Below are positions 12,455 to 25,196 of a DNA stretch of 64,000 nucleotides, piece by piece. The notes below the pieces were generated by a model that saw nothing but the letters and a program-made list of their open reading frames with translations, ran no database searches and was not told where the DNA came from. The position numbers were made by a program, and so were the translations under genes. Source of the stretch: Branchiostoma floridae. Its lineage: Eukaryota > Chordata > Leptocardii > Amphioxiformes > Branchiostomatidae. Location: assembly GCF_000003815.2 (NCBI RefSeq), contig NC_049993.1, positions 15,312,635-15,376,634 of the forward strand, given 5' to 3'. Numbering within the stretch: position 1 is the first letter of the stretch; every line of letters begins with the position of its first letter.

Positions 12455-13302
12455 ACTCCTGACCCCAAGGGAAACAGCAATCCTGACAGTCTTTTATGGG
12501 GTGGGGCTTTAGAGTTAACAAAGAGTTGGTAATCCTAAAAATTGGCGAAATAATAACAACAAACTTAAAAAAGAAATTGAAATTGAACATCCAGATACGA
12601 GTAGTTCATAACATGGGTGCAATATTAGATTACATTTTTTAGAATAACGTAAAAACATTTGCTCAAATCCTTGCTCAAACCGAAGAAAATGTCAATGCGA
12701 AGATACAATTTCAAACTGAACACTATAGTACAGCAACAGTCTGGTCTACCAACCAGTCTTCACAGCTGACTATCTAAACCGTCCTAAATAGACGAAGGCT
12801 TGAGCTGAAGTATTATTCTCGTTTCCTACCCAAATCCGTGCAAATACGTTAAAAGCCTTTCGGGGTCTTACAACCGAGAGCGGCACAGACAATAACAGAG
12901 AGTGTTTAGATCTGTTTAGGTAGTCCTGGTAAACCTAGCGACACATTTCGACAGCTGGGCATTCTCCCTGCTTGTAGAAGTAGAGATTAGTGTCGTTAGA
13001 GGATTTGAGATGAAAGCGGGAGTGTTCTTTGCGTTGTGTTATCTGGGGTCGTCTTTCAACACATCACAGGTAATACACATCCACCTGCGGACACTTCCCA
13101 ACTCAATCACTGATATTTTGTCACCTAACGAAAATGAGACTGAAGTCTAAAAATTTCAAACATATCTAAAAGCTCTCAATTGTTCTGTCTTCAATATTTC
13201 TAGCTACTATTTCGAGCTGGACCGGCGCTACATCTATAGGGAATAAACTATTAGCTTACTTCCACCTTCGGGTCCTATCATTACTACAGCCAAAACTGAA
13301 AT
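12455..13302. other. Intergenic sequence with one orphan exon-like start
   Basis: Nothing supported apart from the signal-peptide-like start exon at 13010-13069. Confidence 0.4.
13010..13069 (+). CDS. Candidate orphan signal-peptide exon
   Basis: ATG opens exactly 20 codons (MKAGVFFALCYLGSSFNTSQ) and then meets a CAG|GTAATA donor in phase 0. The hydrophobic core after one lysine looks like a secretory signal peptide, and first exons that encode only a signal peptide are common. No matching phase-0 downstream exon was recognised before the P450 cluster, so the gene is either long-introned, decayed or not real. Confidence 0.3.
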
Positions 13303-13784
13303 TAGCGGCCACCTTTGCATAGTGACCACCTGGCCACAGCGGTTACTTTTTGTCTGTCCCTTGGATTTTACCCATTGACATACGCATTAAGGAATAGTCT
13401 AAAAGAATTGGCCACCTGTCCAACGCAGCCACGGGTTCACGGTGTCCGGTCCCGTAAATATAGAAATAGTACCTATTGCGACATTACAGTGGTCGAATAT
13501 CACCCTGTGCCGAGTTTAAAATCGAAGAACGCGTGGTTTGAACGTTAGTGGGCAACCTACCAATCTACCTGCGTATGGCAATATCAGCCATTTTCGGTAG
13601 ATTTGACTTTGGCAGGGTCAGTTGAATTTTGAGACAATCGAGACAATGTTACTTGATGAAAAATATCAGTTGGTTCTAAAATCATGTGTAACTTGATTAC
13701 TAATGGTTATTTGATCATCATTTTCTCTATAGTGGCCACCTTTTTACAGTGGCCACATTTCTCTAGTCCCGTGAGTGGCCGCTA
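13303..13784. mobile_element. Non-autonomous DNA transposon with tagcggccac ends
   Basis: The left boundary is tagcggccaccttt and the right boundary is the complement gtggccgcta. Subterminal gtggccac motifs repeat inside both ends (for example near 13330 and 13735-13755). About 480 bases with no transposase. The exact ends and the target-site duplication were not resolved. Confidence 0.5.
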
Positions 13785-14072
13785 CAGACAGGTTTTATGT
13801 TATATTTTGATTTCGCCGTAAGTGAGTTCAACGCCCTCTTGAATCCAGACTAGTTCAGACCCGGACAATAGACGAATGATCAGGCATTGTTATTTAACGA
13901 CCAAAAATAGTCTGTTGAAAATTACAGTAATCGATGTCTGTCTGTCACTCCAGTGTGAGAATAGCCCCCGAGCAAGACGAGTCCATGTTCTTTTGTAACC
14001 TTGCTCCGTAAGAAAATATATATTCAGATTTAATAAAAGAAAGAAAGAAACAGCATATGGTGATACGTGGCA

Positions 14073-14260
14073 TCGCGTGGTGTAATGGTAGGTATTTCGC
14101 CCATAATCTAGACGTCCTGGGTACGCATCCCCTGACATGCCATGTTGACGTTGTGCCTTTGCACTTTCCTATTTTCACTGAGGTGAAAAAGACTACTAGT
14201 ACCTAGTATTGGTTAGGGCCGTCCCTCGGATAGAACGTTAAATGGAGGTCCCATGCATGT
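14073..14260 (+). mobile_element. tRNA-derived SINE fragment
   Basis: The head resembles a tRNA gene: an A-box-like tggtgtaatgg near 14078 and a B-box-like gggtacgcatccc near 14120. Downstream lies a core, ccctcggatagaacgttaaa followed by tggaggtccc at about 14222-14253, which recurs nearly unchanged in the insertion at 62163-62197. A tRNA head plus a shared core is the structure of core-type SINEs. This copy decays after the core. Confidence 0.6.
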
Positions 14261-15198
14261 TTTAAAGAGAGCCAAACCTCAAGCATGGCAAAGAGTCACC
14301 TTTATGAAAGGGAGTAGAGGTCATTATTTGGTCCAATGACAAACAAAAATATGTTAAACGGCATCCCAAAAACTGTGCCCTGTGGTTGTAACGAACAGTA
14401 CTTGTCAAGTGGTGGTTATAATTCGTTATCCAACCTTCTTAGGTCATTGACCTGTATTAATAACATACAGACGATATGTCTTATCCGTACGTCCTTCAGT
14501 CAAGCGTAAGGGTGCAATTGTTTCATCATAACATGTTTTAACAACTTAAAGATATACTCTTAATATTCTAAACTACACTACAGAATGCGGAAATAAGCAA
14601 CCTTTCGTCCTTGCACAGTTAAACAATTACAATTAAGAAGTCTAATGAAGTAAAAGAGAGACTCGCAGACAATCGTGTTGGTCTATTTTCTGATGTAATA
14701 GTCTGGTTATCTCAAGTTGTAATCTTCCAGAACCTTTAACACACTATTAAAACCAGAACAGCATACTTATATCTGCAAAAGACCTTGAGCATTGTGTGAG
14801 GGTGGTCCAGAATTCGTGGGACTGTTTCCCGATATAAAACTCGGTCTACTCAACAAAAGGACAGCGAGGTCGTCTACTACCATGAATACAGAGAAAAGGC
14901 CTACTCGAGAAGCTCAACTACCCAGCAACCATTTCCAGAGACACAGGGATTGACACTGAGGACTTGGGAGCAGCCATAAAAGACCGAGTGCTGTGGAGAA
15001 CTGTGCAATGCCTCACGGACGACGGATAGTGATGATGAATACATGAAATGCATGCAGTGGTTCTAACATAGTAAAAACATTGCACTTAGTATATCGCTAT
15101 ATGGGTTTTATCTCTCGTTCTAGCAACAGTACAATCTTCCTACTAGCTACTCTTTTCCTCACCATCTCTTTTCTTACAAATTGATAGGCTATAGGAAT
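14261..15198. other. Intergenic sequence, no gene supported
   Basis: No gene, RNA gene or clear transposon was recognised. Confidence 0.45.
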
Positions 15199-15283
15199 GA
15201 AAACACAAAAACACATACTCACATACACACAAGTAAAAACGCAGGCACACATGAAAACACACACATACCACAAAGGCCCACGC
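15199..15283. repeat. Imperfect AC-rich simple repeat
   Basis: Interrupted acacac/aaacac sequence. Open frames here are artefacts of the repeat. Confidence 0.7.
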
Positions 15284-15999
15284 ACACCTGCAAGCATACA
15301 TGATTGTATCATAATCGATTCGTTATATCAAAATGGTATAGAACAGATTGTAAGACATATATACGAAGATAAACGATTTTCCGTAATCATTGTGAAGTAT
15401 TGGTCTTTTTCAGCTATGTGTTGGTGGACTGTAAAACTGTATATATTTAAGGTTCATGTCTGAAAAAAATATGAAAAACATTATTTAACATAATGACGGC
15501 GAATCTCTCTTTAAAACTTATACTTAATACTAGATGTACAAGAGAAGTTTCCAATAAACATCTGTGGTTATATACTTTCGTGTTATTCTTTATTTAAAAC
15601 ATTGATTTGGCAATTGAAATGACAAATAAAATACAACATGGTGGTAGATTTGCTGTTCTTTGCGTTTGGATATACTGCTTGCATAGATGAAGATTAGCGT
15701 TTCTTTGCGTTTGCATGCAATGCTATTTTGTCAAACAGACAAGTCTAGTCCAGCCAGTCTAGACAGACTTTATTACATTTCCCTTTAATCCTGGCCTGTA
15801 GTACATTAATTTCAAGGCAACGACTCTATATACAAAATTGAAACAGGTTGACTTCTTCAGACTATGAAAAGAGTAAGGAAGCGCTTTGTAGTTTTCGATA
15901 GGAAATTTCTAGAAAAAAGTCGTTCGACCGTTTTACGAGTGTCCTAGAATGTGTGTCATGCATGATAATAGTCAGTCACGCGCACATGATATGTAGCCT

Positions 16000-16366
16000 G
16001 AGGGTAAAGAGGGGAAGAGACAGTTCAGAAGAGCCATCACCTACCGTGGACCCACCATCTGGAACAGTCTACCACCGGACATACGCACAGCCCCAACTTA
16101 GACTTTCTTTTAGAGACTCTTGAAGTAATGAGAACGGCCAAATGAATGGACTTGAATAATGTAGCAGTTTCTTACTTTGTATGTATGTAAAAATTGTGTA
16201 TATAGACTTATAGGACTTATAAGGACTCTAAACGATGTAACTGTATCTCTGTTATTTACTTTGGATGACCATTGCCTCTTCCCTCATGACCTCAATGAAT
16301 AGCGGCCTGCAGGCCAATTTGAGCTTTCATGAATAAATAAAAGTTCGAACAAAAAAAAAAAAAAAC
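16000..16366 (+). mobile_element. 5'-truncated LINE tail with poly-A
   Basis: The frame from about 16018 reads RQFRRAITYRGPTIWNSLPP then DIRTAPT and a stop. The GPxxWNSLPxxIR pattern marks the extreme C-terminus of non-LTR reverse transcriptases. About 250 bases of 3' UTR follow, then aataaataaaag and a 16-base A run at about 16350-16365. A related 3' UTR remnant lies in the second P450 gene at about 26541-26750. Confidence 0.7.
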
Positions 16367-17446
16367 AAGAAACAAATGGCTTCCTTCCGACTAAGCTTAA
16401 CGTCTAATACCCACCATTTGCTGAGAACCTTTTTTAGATTACCAAGTACATGTTCAGGGAATTTTGCAAGGTGACATAATAGCTTGAAATTCAAAAATTG
16501 TCAAGACATTGCATTTGACCAATAAATTCTTCTTCTTTGTTAAACGAATGTACTTACATTTCCTAATTGCAAATGTACAGGCCTTAGTTCATATGAATAG
16601 ATATAATCTACCATATAGAAAATATATCGTATACAAGACTTATGAATTGTCAAAATCGAAAACTTTACGACGTGTACGTATTTGGACCAATAGTAAATGC
16701 AGTGTATTTAGGAAAAATAATTTCTCTGTTTGGCATGTGTTCTTATACTTCCTATTATAAATTTGGGAATGTATTGGTATCGTTGCAGTTGAATGAGTAG
16801 AATTTGTGCTACAGACTTTCAGTAGACTTCCCAGTTAACTCCCGGGCAGTAACCTCTAGCGAACAGTGACCTCCAGAGGTCAGACAGCAGAACCAATCAG
16901 GCGGCGCCTTTGTTCTTCCAATCGGCTGCTATCAACGATCGTTGCGCACCGACAATACAGACGCCCTCTGGCGATATCTGAGGGTAATGAGGCAGAAGAA
17001 GTCCTCATAGTTTCACGTGTTTGAAATACTTCTGGGGTCGGTGGGAACAAAACAGGACAAACGACAAGAAACAGTCGTCTTTAACATGCCCCATAAATTT
17101 CATGGTCACGTAGCCTACAGCAGAAAAGTGTTTAGACCTCGTCCTTCTTAGCAGTGTTTCAACGGCTTCTTACAATCGCCAAGGACGAATTTAGAGGCAG
17201 TAAAATCGAATTATTTTGCACAATATGTAGACATAATACACATTGGGGTTAAGAATCACTCTTATAATAGTGCAATACATATATGGTTAAATTCAAGAAC
17301 TCAGCATCAGTCATTTATAAGCGGGTGTGTTACGCAGAAGGAAGGTTATACCGGCTATATAGATACAGATACAGACAGATGGGTTATTATGTTATATGTG
17401 CACTAAATGTATCGAAAATTCGAAATACATGTTTCATATACACTCA
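16367..17446. other. Intergenic sequence, no gene supported
   Basis: AT-rich to neutral sequence without recognisable genes. Confidence 0.45.
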
Positions 17447-17597
17447 CACATCAAACACGCACACACACACACGCACGCACACACACACACACACCCACAC
17501 ACACACACACACACACACATATACATGCACACACACACACACACACACACACACGAACACAGACACACAAATAAACACACAAACACACACATACCGT
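17447..17597. repeat. (CA)n microsatellite
   Basis: About 150 bases of nearly pure CA repeat with a few interruptions. Confidence 0.95.
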
Positions 17598-18058
17598 CAT
17601 ACATAACAGTAGTTTTCATTAGGGTAGATGTGAACAAAAGTTTATTCACTTATTCAAGAACTCACCATCACTTATTTATTAGTTCATCAGCTAATTTGGA
17701 CAAGAAAATATAGATTTTATATCACTTTGTATGTATCAATATTTTCTCTGTTAGTAATAATGACGCTTACATAGCAAAGCACTGACTGAAAGCGCCGACT
17801 AGAGATTCAGAATATTACTGCAGCAATCGTTACTGGCGGACTCTGCCTTAATGATCATGATTAGAGAATAGCTTCCTGGTCAGGCAAAGCGTATAAACAT
17901 TAACTTTAGCAGCATGGAAGTGACTTGTTTATATTCAAAATTCTAAAGGCAAATTTTTATGATTTGTCCATACTTGAGTTATATAGATTAATCAATAAAT
18001 TTTAAAAAGATCATTAGAAATTTAGCCGTTTTAGTATAAATTCGATTTTCTGTTTTAG

Positions 18059-18234
18059 TAACGTTGATATTGCCTGGTGTCAAAAGGGGCGATGGCCCTC
18101 GCTCAAAGACAGGGATCATCGTCAATATCTGTCTGATTTATTCTGATACCAGCTACAATAACTTCAATTATATTTTAAATCACCAGTCGTCGCTTTTGAA
18201 CCATCCAGTATTGGCTTACGTAGATGTAGCAATT
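18059..18234 (+). CDS. Candidate orphan exon, unknown product
   Basis: A tttctgttttag acceptor precedes a 58-codon open stretch that ends at a strong ATT|GTAAGTGAG donor, entering in phase 1 (two bases complete the first codon) and leaving in phase 0. The peptide includes LPGVKRGDGPRSKTGIIVNI and later HPVLAYVDVAI. The donor and composition look exon-like, but I do not recognise a family and no partner exon was found. It lies about 1 kb upstream of the first P450 start, on the same strand. Confidence 0.25.
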
Positions 18235-19222
18235 GTAAGTGAGAAACAAAACTTCCCAATGTATATATTTCACATTATATTTATTATATTCCACATATAT
18301 GGACAGTATATTTTTGCTCCCGTCATGTTCTGGACATGTGGTATGTAACGAGACTAATGCTACTGGACTGCCGTCATTTTTGGTGACCTTGAATATTCCT
18401 GAACAAGTTCACGAATATGGCAGTCCCTTGTCCTTATCCTCGTGACATGACAAATTCGTACCAAAATGGTACCTATGACAAAAATATTGCATCTCTTAAT
18501 TAGACTTATGCGGGGGAGTTTTTTTTATATCGAGGAAAATTCAATCTTAAATTACGCGCCTTTACGTGTAAAAAAATTCAAACGATACAGTTAGGCTTCG
18601 TGGATGTCATTGATATATCGAATCAACATATTTGTGTTGTGTATCGAGGCATAAGTATTTAGCCCCCTTTCAGATTTGTTCGAATCTGCTGTGGTGTTTT
18701 AGATACATATTTAGAAACAGGACTAGGTTGGCGTTTCTACCTTAATGTTGTTTTTTTAATTTATGCATACAATTTAACCTGCCAGAATAGTTAAACCATG
18801 CGAAGATCTGGTGAAAAAAACCCTCAACATTCAAGTACTACGAATTTAGTAAATATTAGATAGCACTCATGTCATATTTCTTAATCACACTGCATTTTAC
18901 AAAACTTGAAAACTTTTAAAATGCACATGGGATTCACCGTTACCATTTAATTTGTGTCAAGCAGAACATACAAAACCCAGAATCTCCTTCTCGCTCTCCA
19001 TTTTCTTTTGTAATTCTACAATAGAACAGATATCGCCACATAAAAAAAAAATAAATTCGCCTCGAAATTCTATCAAAATAAGATAAGAATGACACTAGAC
19101 GGGAGAATGTGGCCTTTCCAAGTAAAAACAAAAGGTTCTTGAGTTGATAACCGTCAGTCACACCCCAGAAAATAATGGTTTGTTCCAGGTCGAAACGCTT
19201 GAATGCACATAACTGCCCATTA

Positions 19223-19280
19223 TGTAAACAAATGCCCGTCCGGATGTTGACCATTCGGACGTTGACCTATACAAAGCTCA
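19223..19280 (+). promoter_or_regulatory. Promoter-proximal block of P450 gene 1
   Basis: TGTAAACA (forkhead/FOX consensus) at 19223-19230 is followed by aaatgcccgtccggatgttg and gttgacctatacaa just before the ATG. The block is shared with the second P450 gene (25159-25196), while the surrounding sequence is less alike. Tgacct is a nuclear-receptor half-site. Binding is inferred from motifs only, and no TATA box is evident. Confidence 0.4.
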
Positions 19281-19282
19281 AG

Positions 19283-22200
19283 ATGGCTGCACAGTTGGTA
19301 ACGTCTTTAGTTGGCGAGAACGTGATCTTACAGACGGCTCTGGTCCTCTTACTGGTGTTCGTGGTGACTTCATGGTTCTTTAAGACACCTAAGAACCTTC
19401 CGCCTGGCCCAAGAGGATGGCCTGTCGCCGGTAATATCTTCTCTCTCGCGATGGTAAGTAAAATTCATTTATGCTACTTCGGGAAGAAAATGGAAGAATC
19501 TAACAAAGGTCATTGTGAAATTTCATCCCGATTTATAGCATTAAGGTAAGACATGAACTAGAAAATGCTTATCACTTTTTAGCTATAGCAGGTTACACAC
19601 CAGAGAAGTACTTCAAGTAGTGAGAAGCGCATACTAACTATAATGTACAGACACCAACCCTAACCCCAGGACTCTATTTCAAGAACCCTAAACCTATTTC
19701 CAGCTGCTACTTCATTTTGGCCTTTTTTGGCATTACGCAATCCTTTGTGTCACAGAACAATGCCCTTTCAGTCAACTGTTGTACTTTAATCTGTGGTGTT
19801 TGTCATATTCCATATTGACCTTCAACACTGGTTATTTGTTTTCGAGGGACAAGCTGAAATGTATAGGCCTACTTATGTCCCCAAAAAGCAAAATCTGGCC
19901 AAACACATTATGTCAGTCCGTAGGTTCTTTTACTTGAAATTACATGTGTATGGAGACCCCAAAAACAGTACATTGACTATGCCTTTACCCAAAGGGTCAC
20001 AGCTTTAAAACGATGACCGAATGGGCGAAGACCTACGGACCTGTCTACCGCATACAACTTGGGAAGGAAACGATGGTTGTGCTCTCCGGATATGACGTCA
20101 TGCACGAGGCGCTGGTGAAGAGGGGAGAGGATTTTTCCAGCAGACCAGACCTTCCCGTGGTAAAGCTTGTTAACCCGAAAAGGCTAGGTAAGAGCTCATA
20201 TTTAGTGACTTCACCGATATATATGTTGGTAACATTTTTATTTATTTATTTATTCACCGAAAAATAGGTGGGTAGCCGCTTCAACTTTTGAGAGTTGATT
20301 CCCAAGGGGGCCCGCCATACATGAAAAAAAAACGTGTTGCATTCAAAACAACCAGTGGACAACATACAGTATATAATAGTATACAAGAAACCCGATTCGT
20401 AAACAAAATCAGTGGTCAAAAGGTCAAACCAAAAACGTCAAAGTTGGAGTGGAGGTCAGAGGTCAAGATGCTACATTTAGTCGATACTTTGTCCAGGAAG
20501 CCTGTCACAGATTAGATTACGCATGCGCAACGAGGTAGATTGTGGCTTTTATATACCAAAAGCCCTTGAGACATAAACAGAACACGTCTCGGCAGGTGTT
20601 AATAATGTCTTAATCAAAAACATGTTTACAAGCTCGGATATACCTTTGCTTTTTACCCGCAACGCATCTGGCGGCGCATGGCCAATGGTCCACTTGTACC
20701 TGACGTAATAGATCACGTGACCTTGTGTGCGATAGTGTCTGTGACCGTCATTTCATTGTCATGAGTGACAAACGTCCGTCAAATAATGTCAAGCAACGTC
20801 TTGACGTAATTTTTGTTGGAATTGTCTAATAAAGTACTACATTAATAGTCTAAAGGGCATCTAAAATATTCCACAGGAATCATACCAATAGAATGAATAA
20901 AATATTGATTGTTTTATTGAATGGAAGAGCGTCCATATATTTCAGGTATCATCACAGCTCCTTTCGGCACTCCGTGGAAGGAACACCGGAAGTTCACACT
21001 GATGTCTCTCCGGGAGTTTGGATTTGGGAAGAGAAGCTTGGAGGGAAAGATCATGGAGGAGTCAGTCGCTCTCCAGTCAGAGATTATGAAGATGGGGAAC
21101 AGACCGTTCGACATTAGCCGCATGGTCCAGAATGCTGTCACTAACGTCATCTGTTCCATTGTGTTCGGATCGAGGTAAGTACTATTTAAGAAATTACAAA
21201 AACGACAATAGCATATTTAGAAATTCACTGATTAAACAATTGGGTATATTATTTAATAGATACGAGTCATACTGCAACTAAGTTTACTTGTTTACCTTCT
21301 CATTAGGTTCGAATACAACGATGTCAAGTTTACACAATTAATGGACGCGCTAGACCGAGGATTTGCCAACAACCTTCTTGGCCAACTGGCCATCTTTTTT
21401 CCCATCTTGCGACGTGTTCCAGGAATAGGACGAGGTGCACAACTTATTGTAGACGTAACGGCCACCGTTACAGCCTACCTCCGCGAAGAGATGGACTCTC
21501 ACAAGAAGACATTCGATCCCAATGACATCCGGGACATTATCGACTCGTACGTGAGGGAAACCAAATCTCGCGAGCACGACGACGAGACCACGTTCACTGA
21601 CGAGTACACAGAAATAGTGCTGTTTGACTTGTTCATCGCCGGGGCAGAAACCACCTCCACTACTCTGTACTGGGCGTTTCTGTACATGATTCTCAACCCG
21701 GACATCCAACAAAAGGTACTAAATACTAGCGATCTTAAGAACGAATAAGAAACAATAATAGAAACAGGAGACGGTGCTGCTTCTGGGCACCTTTGATCCT
21801 TTAATGACGTCACGTTTCCGAACGGTCACGTGTTGAAAGTGAAATTGTGATGATTGCTGAGGACGACTAAACTGACAGTAACTGGTTTAGTGACTAGAAT
21901 TCTTAGTAAATGATTCATATTTGTTTTCCTTTTCCTACGTGTTTTATTTCCAGGTTCAAGAGGAGATCCACTCCGTGCTCGGACACGACAAGCCGCCGTC
22001 CACCGCCCACCGTGCCCAGATGCCGTACACTGAGGCCGTCCTGACCGAGGTGGGCCGCATCGGCACCATCCTGCCGACAAGCGTCTTTCACGCCACGTCA
22101 CGTGACACCAGTTTCCATGGATACGACATTCCAGAAGGCACGACTGTCCTGGTGAGATAATTCGCTAATTATGGTTGATTGTGGCTATGGCAAAATTGAA

Positions 22201-23478
22201 TGCCTTTTTTTTTTCTTTCTCGTTTGTTTCTTGCCACTGTCTTCATTCATAGTTGTTGACGATACGATTGGCTGTTGACAGCTAACCAAGTCTAATGCAG
22301 CAAAACTGATCGCAGGCCAGTGAGCTAGGATCATTGCTTGTTACACACGTTCACAGGTGACTGGCTAGATAAGGCTGCGGTCCTGCTTGCACCGGTCCCC
22401 GTCAGGGATGTAGCTCGCCCGGCCAGCTTCCGAAGCCACAAATATGTCTCAGTTGACTGCCGGATACGAAAAAAGCCCTTCGGTGTTTTCCCAGGGCGAT
22501 TCGCTATGTATGTTTCTTATCGAGTCACTGGTTAATGTTAAGTCGGACTTAAATTAAACCCGGGGCTTGGCCGGGCCAAAAATACACAGGGAGCCCCAAG
22601 GTGTCCCACGTGACCATGTAAAAAGTACCCTCAAAAGCACCCCCACCCCAAAAAAAAGAAGCTCACACGTCATCTGCCTGATAGGGACTATTTTTCCAAT
22701 TTGGACCGTAACTTAAAAGAGGATGAAAAAAAAAATAACAATATTTTCTATATGGGTTTCTCCTTTTTTAACAGCCCAACCTGTGGTCCGTCCACCATGA
22801 CCCGGAACATTTCCCGAACCCCGGAAAGTTTGACCCCGGCCGCTTCTTGGACGCTCAGGGACGGTACCAGAGGGACGACCACGTCATGCCGTTTGGTATC
22901 GGTAAGTTTACCCTTTCGTGTTTGGTCCGCAGCTTGTATGTGTTAAGCAGCAACCCTAGCGTTGTCAAAATTCGCAAGATTTCTATCCATTTCAGTGGAC
23001 CAAAATACGTCCAAGTTATTAACTTCTACGTAAACTACTAGACACGCCCTTACATTAACCCTACCATAATCCTAATAAGACAAATTTTCAAAATTTGCAT
23101 GATTTCCATCCACCCTAGATATGTCCAAAGGATTAGCTTCCATGGAACCATTTTTTTTACAGCGAACCTAACCCTAAACCTTACTTGGCTAGGTCATTTT
23201 GTGCAGTGTAACATCCCCTCCTGTTCTCCGAACAAACTATAGCTACGAGCGATATTTTTTTTCTCATGGCAAACTTTACCCTGCAACCTTCTGTAGGTCC
23301 GCGCATGTGCCTGGGGAAGCAGCTGGCTGAGATGGAGCTCTTCGTGTTCTTCACTTCCCTGCTGCAGCACTTCACCTTCAAACTGCCAGAGGGCGCTGCC
23401 AAGCCTTCCACCACAGGAATCAACGGTGTCACCCATTCGCCTAAGAATTTCGAACTCGTCGCTGAACCGCTGGCTTAG
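19283..23478 (+). CDS. Cytochrome P450, CYP2-clan-like, tandem copy 1
   Basis: Seven exons: 19283-19453, 19995-20187, 20946-21174, 21307-21715, 21954-22151, 22775-22901, 23297-23478. They total 1509 bases and 502 residues, a normal length for a microsomal P450. The product is a haem monooxygenase expected to be anchored on the endoplasmic reticulum and fed by P450 reductase. Residues 14-33 form the N-terminal membrane anchor, followed by the proline hinge PPGPRGWP (40-47). The I-helix motif AGAETT is at 309-314, K-helix ExxR is EVGR at 366-369, and the haem loop FGIGPRMCLG has Cys447 as ligand. All catalytic signatures are present, so the enzyme looks functional. The exon-intron pattern and sequence resemble the CYP2 clan, but substrate and subfamily cannot be read from sequence. 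The exon 2 acceptor (ccaaag|GGT) lacks a strong pyrimidine tract and is the least certain junction, though the same position is used in copy 2. No clear AATAAA follows within 600 bases. Confidence 0.92.
20215..20330 (-). mobile_element. Probable retroposon 3' end in intron 2 of P450 gene 1
   Basis: A (TTTA)n run near 20237-20258 followed by unique sequence looks like the reverse complement of a retroposon ending in (TAAA)n. Ends and family were not resolved. Confidence 0.3.
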
Positions 23479-24167
23479 GGCACTGCTTAGTTACACTGCC
23501 ATATGTTACCTTCTTATAAGATGATGTCTAACACGCATATAATTGCTTTGTGATTGGAAGAGATACTGACACTCATGTTTAGCCCCATCTGATTGCATGG
23601 AGGTTTTCTTATTATCCTATATTGTTTAGTTAGTAGAGTTTAACGATTTATTCTGTATTCACTTTTTTGTAGTTTATATTTGACCATACAAAAGTCACTG
23701 TACTTTTTGTCGTGTCAAAAAAGCTTGCTATAATACAAAGTTTTGTGGGCAATTTCCGACATTGTAAAATTCATAGACATCTATACAAGATGTATTATCC
23801 TGAAAATAGTCTGCTAATCAAACACGACTAAAATAGAAATGGGCAATTGATTAAACTCCATAGTAGTGCTATTCAGAAAAGAGAAACGGTATGGCTTAAG
23901 TCCAGGGAAAAGCATGTGTTTATACAGCATGTAATATTACTGGTATAACCGGTTAATTTGTGTTACTAATTATGGTTAGTGTGGTTTATATACGTGCTTA
24001 AATATCCTACTAATTTTTGCAGCAACGATATTGTGACTCAGACGCTACCTTGGCCATGTACGTAATAAGGGTAACAAACTTGTGTTGAGCAACAAACAAC
24101 GCACTCTACACTGTACCTGTATCTGTACGCTGGATAAGTCTGATTTTATGTCAGCATTCCTCTATAT

Positions 24168-24267
24168 NNNNNNNNNNNNNNNNNNNNNNNNNNNNNNNNN
24201 NNNNNNNNNNNNNNNNNNNNNNNNNNNNNNNNNNNNNNNNNNNNNNNNNNNNNNNNNNNNNNNNNNN
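24168..24267. other. Assembly gap of 100 N
   Basis: Exactly 100 undetermined bases, the usual placeholder for a gap of unknown size. It lies between the two P450 genes, beside a long GT repeat, so missing sequence or a collapsed repeat is possible. Confidence 0.99.
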
Positions 24268-24298
24268 GCTACGGCGGACCTCAGTGACACCCTCCCAT

Positions 24299-24483
24299 TG
24301 TGTGTGTGTATGTGTGTGTGTGTATGTTTGTGTATGTTTATGTGTGTGCAATTGTCTGTGTGCGCGCGTTTGTGTGTGCATTTATTCATATGTGTGTCTG
24401 TGTGCGCGTTGGTGTGTGCATGTATTCCTATGTGCGTCCGTGTGTCCGTGTGTATGAGTGTGCATCTCTGTGTGTGTGTGTGT

Positions 24484-24521
<38 letters not shown>

Positions 24522-24547
24522 GTGTGTGTGAGTGCGTGTGTGTGTAT
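24299..24547. repeat. (GT)n microsatellite next to gap
   Basis: About 250 bases of imperfect GT repeat directly after the gap. The repeat probably caused the assembly break. Confidence 0.95.
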
Positions 24548-25158
24548 TCTATAGACCCAGACATGTAATGGTCCTGTTTCGGGTACAGTACACACCGTGC
24601 CCATGTTGCTGTACAAAGATATTTATAATTTATTATTTTTGAAAACATTCTTGATTTATTTTGAGCAAACGTTAACCGCCATTACTGGACGGCATCACAG
24701 TCGTTTCCTCCTTCACCACTTCTCCCGTTCTCTGAACCACCAATGGCAGGTAGCGCTTTGGAAGATAATTCTTTTGTTTAGAAAAGGGGGTATCTGATCA
24801 GGTGAGCTAAATAGTTGTACTGCATCACACAAATCTGGGAATCATATTCTAATGAATTATAATGCTACCCGTTATCATTCATTTCTGTTTCAAGGAAGCA
24901 AAACCTCAAATCGTCGATCGCAACATTTATTTTTACTTTGTTTTACTAGGGTAGACATATATTGTTACGGAGAAAGATATACGACCTGGTTCGCTGTGAA
25001 ATTGTATTAATGTACAACTCGGAGCAAATTTTAGCAAGACTCAGTCCAGTGTCCTTTCGAATTTCTAGTAAAATATTCGGGTGAAACTGCAGTTATACCC
25101 CCAGAGGCCAATGGTTTCTTCCCGTAGGTGAAACGCTCGAATGCACATGACATCCCAG
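24548..25158. other. Upstream region of P450 gene 2, no gene supported
   Basis: No gene or clear transposon was recognised. The last part (about 25120-25196) is homologous to the upstream region of P450 gene 1. Confidence 0.5.
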
Positions 25159-25196
25159 TGTAAACAAATACCTGTCCGGACGTTGACCTTTACAAG
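25159..25196 (+). promoter_or_regulatory. Promoter-proximal block of P450 gene 2
   Basis: TGTAAACA at 25159-25166, then aaatacctgtccggacgttg and acctttacaag immediately before the ATG. It matches the block upstream of P450 gene 1 with few changes. The ttgaccttt element is an AAAGGTCA half-site read in reverse, of the type used by nuclear receptors such as HNF4. Confidence 0.4.
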
